Part shown: piece after piece, positions 40,631-44,141 of the stretch
Position numbering within the stretch: position 1 is the stretch's first letter
How the letters are laid out: each line of letters opens with the position of its first letter
Virus record (IMG/VR): IMGVR_UViG_3300025137_003462
Span: 1-44,141 of that record
DNA from: a virus
Length of the DNA stretch: 44,141 bases
Direction: 5' to 3' (one strand)
Translations under genes and position numbers: made by a program
The notes under the pieces: generated by a model
The model's database searches: none
Told to the model about the DNA's origin: nothing
What the model saw: only the letters and a program-made list of their open reading frames with translations

Positions 40631-40726
40631 TTATTTTTTCTTTTTATTAACTCTTTTTTTCTTCTTTGCTACTTTTTTCTTTGCAGGTTTAATTGATTTA
40701 AACCAATTGATTATTCTTTTAAACAT
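40631..40726 (-). CDS. 31-aa lysine-rich peptide
   Basis: ATG 40726 has the strong ribosome site AAGGAGTAAAAC. The peptide is MFKRIINWFKSIKPAKKK, then Val-Ala-Lys and Arg/Lys to the end; of 31 residues about half are Lys or Arg. An amphipathic aromatic N-terminus plus a poly-Lys tail resembles small nucleic acid-binding or membrane-active peptides. It follows the virion gene by 10 bp and is probably made late. Confidence 0.55.
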   Translation of the reverse strand: MFKRIINWFKSIKPAKKKVAKKKKRVNKKKK

Positions 40727-40736
40727 GTTTTACTCC

Positions 40737-41315
40737 TTAAACAAATTTGTTGATAGTATAATATTTATATTGAAAGTCAGCAGTTGCCTTTAGATAGTCC
40801 ACACTTGATTGTTCTTGAGAAAACTCTAATGAGGATAGTGATACAGGATATAAGTCTTCAAACTTAACTTCTGCAATAGGATTGTTCTTGTTTGTTAGTA
40901 ATGTTATTGTTGCATCTGAAAACATACTTCTTACTGCTGTAGCTTTTGATGTTTGTCCAATGTCTGTTGTCTTACCAAGTGTTGTTGATGGTGTAACTGA
41001 TTGATTTGCTCTGAAGTCTGAGAATTGTGAATTTGATTGTGGGAAACCAATTGCCATAAGCCAATTATGTATTTCCATATAGTTATCAAAAGTTTCGTTA
41101 ACTAGGAAACTTAGTGTAAGATTTTCAAAAGTTATTTCATCACCCATTGTAGGAATCTGTTTTAAAGGTGTAGGTATAACTGTCTCGCCCATGTTAACAC
41201 CAGGCAAAGTTAAACTATTTACGAAAAACTGAACCTCAGGCAACTGATTAATTGTCAGTTGAAACTGTGTCGGTGATGCGTAATCTATATTATCGGGTTG
41301 TCCTCTGATAGCCAT
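40737..41315 (-). CDS. Tail-tube-like virion protein (gp19/gp54-like fold)
   Basis: A 192-residue protein with the layout of T4-type tail-tube-fold proteins. PTQFQLTINQLPEVQFFVNSLTLPGVNMG near the N-terminus, MGDEITFENLTLSFLVNETFDNYMEIHNWLMAIGFPQ in the middle, and ATITLLTNKNNPIAEVKFEDLYPVSLSSLEFSQ then ATADFQYKYYTI at the end correspond to the tube strands and loops seen in gp19 and gp54. It could be a second tube protein, a tube initiator or another baseplate component; I cannot choose. Its start has a late-type CTAAATA six bases before the ATG and no clear ribosome site. Confidence 0.6.
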   Translation of the reverse strand: MAIRGQPDNIDYASPTQFQLTINQLPEVQFFVNSLTLPGVNMGETVIPTPLKQIPTMGDEITFENLTLSFLVNETFDNYMEIHNWLMAIGFPQSNSQFSDFRANQSVTPSTTLGKTTDIGQTSKATAVRSMFSDATITLLTNKNNPIAEVKFEDLYPVSLSSLEFSQEQSSVDYLKATADFQYKYYTINKFV

Positions 41316-41332
41316 ACTACTATTTAGTAGTA
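41315..41332 (-). promoter_or_regulatory. Late-type CTAAATA motif in a near-perfect palindrome
   Basis: Minus strand TACTACTAAATAGTAGTA: TACTACTA and TAGTAGTA are exact inverted repeats around two bases. CTAAATA (41321-41327) is a marine T4-like late motif; it ends five bases before the tail-tube-like ATG. The palindrome spans the end of the lipoprotein gene. Confidence 0.5.
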
Positions 41333-41544
41333 TTCGTATCGACTTCTTGCCAACTTTCTTCGTCAGCTTTTCTCATTTTCTCTTTAATTGCAGGTGGAAG
41401 TGTTTTGTAGTATTCTATTTTTGCTTTGATACCATACCATATATCTGTATGTGTATGTTTTGAACATGATATTAGCGATAAAGATGCTACAATTATGAAG
41501 CACCAGTATAATGATAAAATGAATATTCCTGCTTTCTTTTTCAT
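41320..41544 (-). CDS. Small lipoprotein, 74 aa
   Basis: ATG 41544 gives MKKKAGIFILSLYWCFIIVASLSLISC, a typical lipoprotein signal: positive N-terminus, about 20 hydrophobic residues and lipobox L-I-S-C. The mature part begins SKHTHTDIWYG and is short, charged and helical (IKAKIEYYKTLPPAIKEKMRKADEE). A longer reading from 41604 would put the gp23 terminator inside the gene, so it is rejected. Possible roles are spanin-like lysis component or superinfection exclusion at the inner face; neither can be shown. It overlaps the palindrome of the next gene. Confidence 0.6.
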   Translation of the reverse strand: MKKKAGIFILSLYWCFIIVASLSLISCSKHTHTDIWYGIKAKIEYYKTLPPAIKEKMRKADEESWQEVDTNTTK

Positions 41545-41555
41545 AGTAATTTTGA

Positions 41556-41585
41556 ATAAAAAAAAGGCGCCCCGAAGAGCGCCTT
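41556..41585 (-). terminator. Intrinsic terminator after gp23 (UUCG loop)
   Basis: Minus strand AAGGCGC (41579-41585) pairs with GCGCCTT (41564-41570); the inner bases allow a C(UUCG)G tetraloop. An eight-T run follows. This is the strongest terminator of the window, 26 bp after the gp23 stop. Confidence 0.92.
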
Positions 41586-41611
41586 CTTTAATTTTTTGAT
41601 CCAAACTAGGA

Positions 41612-42931
41612 TTACATTAAGTTTGTAACTTTAACTCTTCTGTAATATTTGTTAGAGTTCGCAGTAATTGTAGTAGCTCCATTTGAGCCAGCTGCAACTG
41701 TTCCTGTGTGGAACGGGTTCGCTGCGATTCCATATCTAGTTTTGAAACCGATTTTTGGTTGGAACGAATTCTCACCAACGGCTCTTACCATTTGTAGAGG
41801 TACATATGGACAATAGAACATACCAGCATCGTAAGGTGATGTTCCTTTGTAACCAACAACGTAGTACTGACTAGCAGCAACGTTAGCTGAATACGGGTCA
41901 ACATATACTTTGTATCTACCGTTAAGTACACCAGCAAAAGTTGTGCTTGTGTCATCAACGTTTAGGTTAGTTGATAGAGCAGGCGTGTAATCTAATACAC
42001 CAGCCATTTGTAGAGCAGAAGCAACATCAGCACTTGTAATGATGATATTCCCTTTTCCTCTTCTCGTTTGTTGTCCGATAGCATTTGCGTCTCTTTCGAT
42101 TGCAAATAATAGTCCTTTGAATTTCTCAACTGACCATCTACCGTTAGAGTCTGTATCCAAATCGAAAATACCAGCAGTTGTAGTATTTACCGCAGCGCCT
42201 TTAACAGCAGAGTGGTAAATGTTTCTAACTACTTCTCTGTTGATCTCTGTTAAGATTTCAGCAGAAAGGATATTTGCTAATTCAGTTTCAGCATCTAAGC
42301 CGTGAACTGCTTTAAGGTCTTGAGCAAGTTCCATTGTGTACTCAGCTTTAAGAGCTCTTGATACAGCAGTTACAGTATGTTTTTCAATAGAGAAAGCCAT
42401 TTCTGCAAATTCGTCAGTACCATCACCCAAAGTTTCAGCTTGAGTTGTAGTCATACCAGTTGCAGTAGAGTAAGTACCAGCAGAAGGTGAGTCGTTCAAT
42501 GCAGCAGGGTTAGTACCAGATTGATCGCCACCGCCAGTGTCTCCAGCTGCGTCTTGGTTTGACAAGAATGGAATTTGTTCGTCAACTAATGCTTCAGCAC
42601 CATCGCCAGAAGCTGCTCTTGCTCTCATAGCAAAAATCAGACCTGTTGGGCCAGTCATTGGTTGAACACCGCATACGTCATATGCGATAAGGTTAGGCAT
42701 ACTTCTTCTAACTAATGAAATTAGGATCGGGTCCCAATTGTCAACGTTAGCGCCAGTTGCGTTTGTTGGTGCAGCTTCGCCTAAGAAGCTTCTGTCTTCT
42801 CTCAAAGACTTCTCTTGGTTTTCCAAGATCAAAGTAGTCACAGCTCGTCTGTATGCATCATCGATTTTTGGTAATTCGGGATGCTCTAGGACTGGCTGCC
42901 ACTTTTCTTGTAGATGTTGTGTTTGAAACAT
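41612..42931 (-). CDS. 23: Major capsid protein gp23
   Basis: A 439-residue T4-type major capsid protein. KWQPVLEHPELPKIDD and FENQEK-like LENQEKSLREDRSFLGEA at the N-terminus, then RRSMPNLIAYDVCGVQPMTGPTGLIFAMRARA, are the gp23 signature. The prohead protease gp21 cuts after Glu in LxE-A/G sites; here FLGE-AA at E52 corresponds to FLTE-A at E65 in T4. Shorter than T4 (521), as in marine relatives. A strong AAAAAGGAG ribosome site and an AATAAATA late motif precede the ATG; a strong terminator follows. Confidence 0.97.
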   Translation of the reverse strand: MFQTQHLQEKWQPVLEHPELPKIDDAYRRAVTTLILENQEKSLREDRSFLGEAAPTNATGANVDNWDPILISLVRRSMPNLIAYDVCGVQPMTGPTGLIFAMRARAASGDGAEALVDEQIPFLSNQDAAGDTGGGDQSGTNPAALNDSPSAGTYSTATGMTTTQAETLGDGTDEFAEMAFSIEKHTVTAVSRALKAEYTMELAQDLKAVHGLDAETELANILSAEILTEINREVVRNIYHSAVKGAAVNTTTAGIFDLDTDSNGRWSVEKFKGLLFAIERDANAIGQQTRRGKGNIIITSADVASALQMAGVLDYTPALSTNLNVDDTSTTFAGVLNGRYKVYVDPYSANVAASQYYVVGYKGTSPYDAGMFYCPYVPLQMVRAVGENSFQPKIGFKTRYGIAANPFHTGTVAAGSNGATTITANSNKYYRRVKVTNLM

Positions 42932-42954
42932 TTTGGTTTCTCCTTTTTTATCTA

Positions 42955-42962
42955 TATTTATT
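42955..42962 (-). promoter_or_regulatory. Late-type promoter AATAAATA before gp23
   Basis: Minus strand AATAAATA, one base from TATAAATA, at the stop codon of gp22 and 24 bp before the gp23 ATG. The place fits separate high expression of gp23. Confidence 0.5.
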
Positions 42963-44141
42963 AATTGCCGTTACTTACAGCAGTTTTTCCAATAGCGGTC
43001 ATATATTTTGCCATTGGGGAACCCTCTGTAATGTCCTGTACAGCGGTGCCAGTTTCTACTCCATTATCAATACTTTTTGATTCAACCTTAATGCTTGGGA
43101 AGTAAGACTCTTTGATTGTGTTTAACTTTTCAGCGAAACCTTCTTCGTTAGAGTATTCTACATCTTGAGCTAAAGTTTGAAACTTCTCAATTTCAGTTTC
43201 AGTTAAATCAGAAGTGACATCTGATATAACTTTTTCTTTAATTAGATCAGAATTAGAGTTTTTCGTTTCAACAACTTGTTGAATTGTTTCTTCTAATTTC
43301 TTTTCTAATGTCGAGATTTTATCTGCCTGTGCTTCAAGTACATCGTACTTTTCATTAGGCACATCAATATAGTGATCTTCAAACAATGTTTTTAGACCAG
43401 ATATAAAGTCTTCTGCGATCTCACCTTTAAGTCCTCTTTCAAGGGCAAGTTCGTTTTCTTTCATCCACTCTTCAACAACATAGTTTAAATAGTTGTCAAC
43501 TTTTTCAGATAGTGAATTTCTGTTTTCAGTTTGAGCTTCAATTAACTCTGAAGCATACTCGTCTTCAAGTCTTTTGATCTCTGATCTGATTTTAGATTTT
43601 ACAGCAGTTTCAAAAATTGTAGCTGCTTTGACTTTGAAATCTTCTGAAAGATTAGAGTCATTTGATAAAAGAGCATCTACATGTTCTTTAACGTCAACTG
43701 ATTTTAGTCTTTCTTCTGTTTTCTTATCTTTTTCTTGTTCAGAAATTTCAACTCCTTTAGAGTCGAATGATTGATGTAAGTTTTCTATTTTTGCATCTGA
43801 TAAAGAAGATACACCGTCAGTCATTTCTTTGACCATTTCATCTTTGGTTTTATTCATAGATGCTTTCATGTAAGAAGCATACATGTTTTCCAATGCGTCT
43901 TTTTTCATAGACTTCATTGCTTTTAACATTGTTTCTTTCATTTTACCTGTGTCTGGTTTCATTTCTTCTTCTTTGTCATGCATTTCTTCAACCTCTTTTT
44001 TTTCAGATTTAGCGTCTAAAGATTTTTCATCTTCTTTTTCTTCTTCTTCTTTTAATTTCGGTTGTGCATCTGGTTTGCCTTCACCTTTTTGTGGGGCTTG
44101 ACCAGTAATTTCTTTTGCCTTTGCAACGACTTTCTTGACAG
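42961..44141 (-). CDS. 22: Prohead core scaffold gp22, 5' end outside window
   Basis: The frame is open to the window end (44141) without a required start, so the N-terminus lies outside; at least 392 residues. The visible start is Lys/Glu-rich (KEEEEKEDEKSLDAKSEKKEVEE), then MKPDTGKMKETMLKAMKSMKKDALENMYASYMKA. The rest is a long charged helical protein with a coiled coil near ISTLEKKLEETIQQVVE and ends GSPMAKYMTAIGKTA. T4 gp22 forms the scaffold inside the prohead and is digested by gp21. Order gp22-gp23 is as in T4. Internal ATG 43983 is probably not the start, as the same composition continues upstream. Confidence 0.88.
   Translation of the reverse strand, partial: VKKVVAKAKEITGQAPQKGEGKPDAQPKLKEEEEKEDEKSLDAKSEKKEVEEMHDKEEEMKPDTGKMKETMLKAMKSMKKDALENMYASYMKASMNKTKDEMVKEMTDGVSSLSDAKIENLHQSFDSKGVEISEQEKDKKTEERLKSVDVKEHVDALLSNDSNLSEDFKVKAATIFETAVKSKIRSEIKRLEDEYASELIEAQTENRNSLSEKVDNYLNYVVEEWMKENELALERGLKGEIAEDFISGLKTLFEDHYIDVPNEKYDVLEAQADKISTLEKKLEETIQQVVETKNSNSDLIKEKVISDVTSDLTETEIEKFQTLAQDVEYSNEEGFAEKLNTIKESYFPSIKVESKSIDNGVETGTAVQDITEGSPMAKYMTAIGKTAVSNGN

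Noticed and set aside
41545-41604. N-terminal extension of the small lipoprotein
   Set aside because: It would translate the gp23 terminator stem-loop; the internal ATG gives a proper signal peptide.
1-44141. tRNA genes, insertion sequences, attachment sites or an integrase
   Set aside because: I saw no cloverleaf, transposase, integrase or terminal inverted repeat; the gene tiling leaves little room.

Overview
The window is a stretch of a marine T4-like myovirus (tailed dsDNA phage), AT-rich, with every supported gene on the minus strand, so transcription runs from high to low coordinates. The family is fixed by a near-complete T4 core: gp22 and gp23 (capsid), gp55 (late sigma), gp46/gp47 (recombination nuclease), gp44/gp62/gp45 (clamp loader and clamp), RegA, gp43 (DNA polymerase), gp41 (helicase), UvsX, UvsY and UvsW. 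The gene order and the extras (Hsp20, CobS-like AAA ATPase with a VWA partner, MazG-like protein, 2OG-Fe(II) oxygenases) are those of T4-like phages of marine cyanobacteria and Pelagibacter. No photosynthesis gene is present, so the host cannot be fixed from this window.

Layout, in transcription order. (1) 44141-41320: prohead scaffold gp22 (5' end outside the window), major capsid gp23, a strong UUCG-loop terminator, then a small lipoprotein. (2) 41315-40631: a tail-tube-like virion protein and a 31-residue lysine-rich peptide. (3) 40627-33217: UvsY, a methyltransferase, UvsW, a conserved small protein, gp55, gp47, an MT-A70 adenine methyltransferase, a GNAT acetyltransferase, gp46 and a 44-residue protein. 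(4) 33227-27271: a metabolic island with a split radical SAM/SPASM pair, a NodU/CmcH carbamoyltransferase, two SGNH-hydrolase-like proteins, an amidinotransferase, a 2OG oxygenase and an FdxA-type ferredoxin. (5) 27222-23082: VWA/zincin protein, CobS-like AAA ATPase and Hsp20. (6) 23002-10076: replication block, with gp45, gp44, a 2OG oxygenase, gp62, RegA and gp43, followed by a tightly coupled run of asparagine-synthetase-like protein, C5-cytosine methyltransferase, two micro-ORFs, CmoA-like protein, MazG-like protein and UvsX, then a 2OG oxygenase, gp41 and small proteins. (7) 10033-1: late block starting at a CATAAATA promoter, with a possible nuclease-fold protein, a Gly/Asn-repeat protein, a ligase-fold nucleotidyltransferase, a basic protein, an NMNAT-like fusion, a PAP2-phosphatase/virion fusion and two tail-fibre-like proteins, the last running out of the window.

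Most genes are joined by ATGA or TAATG stop/start overlaps, so operons are long and translationally coupled. Host-type promoters (TTGACA with a -10 about 17-18 nt on) precede uvsY, gp55, the VWA gene, the CobS-like gene and the 186-aa gene. T4-late-like motifs precede hsp20, the 443-aa late gene, gp23 and two virion genes.

The most exciting feature is the run 16737-13491. A CmoA homologue (family making carboxy-S-adenosylmethionine) is coupled to a C5-cytosine methyltransferase whose motif X has Arg where the family has Asn. Changing that Asn to Lys is known to let an engineered C5-methyltransferase use carboxy-SAM. An asparagine-synthetase-like ATP pyrophosphatase lies directly upstream. I infer a natural DNA carboxymethylcytosine (or amidated derivative) pathway. 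The main caution is that an Arg important for carboxy-SAM in E. coli CmoA appears not to be conserved.
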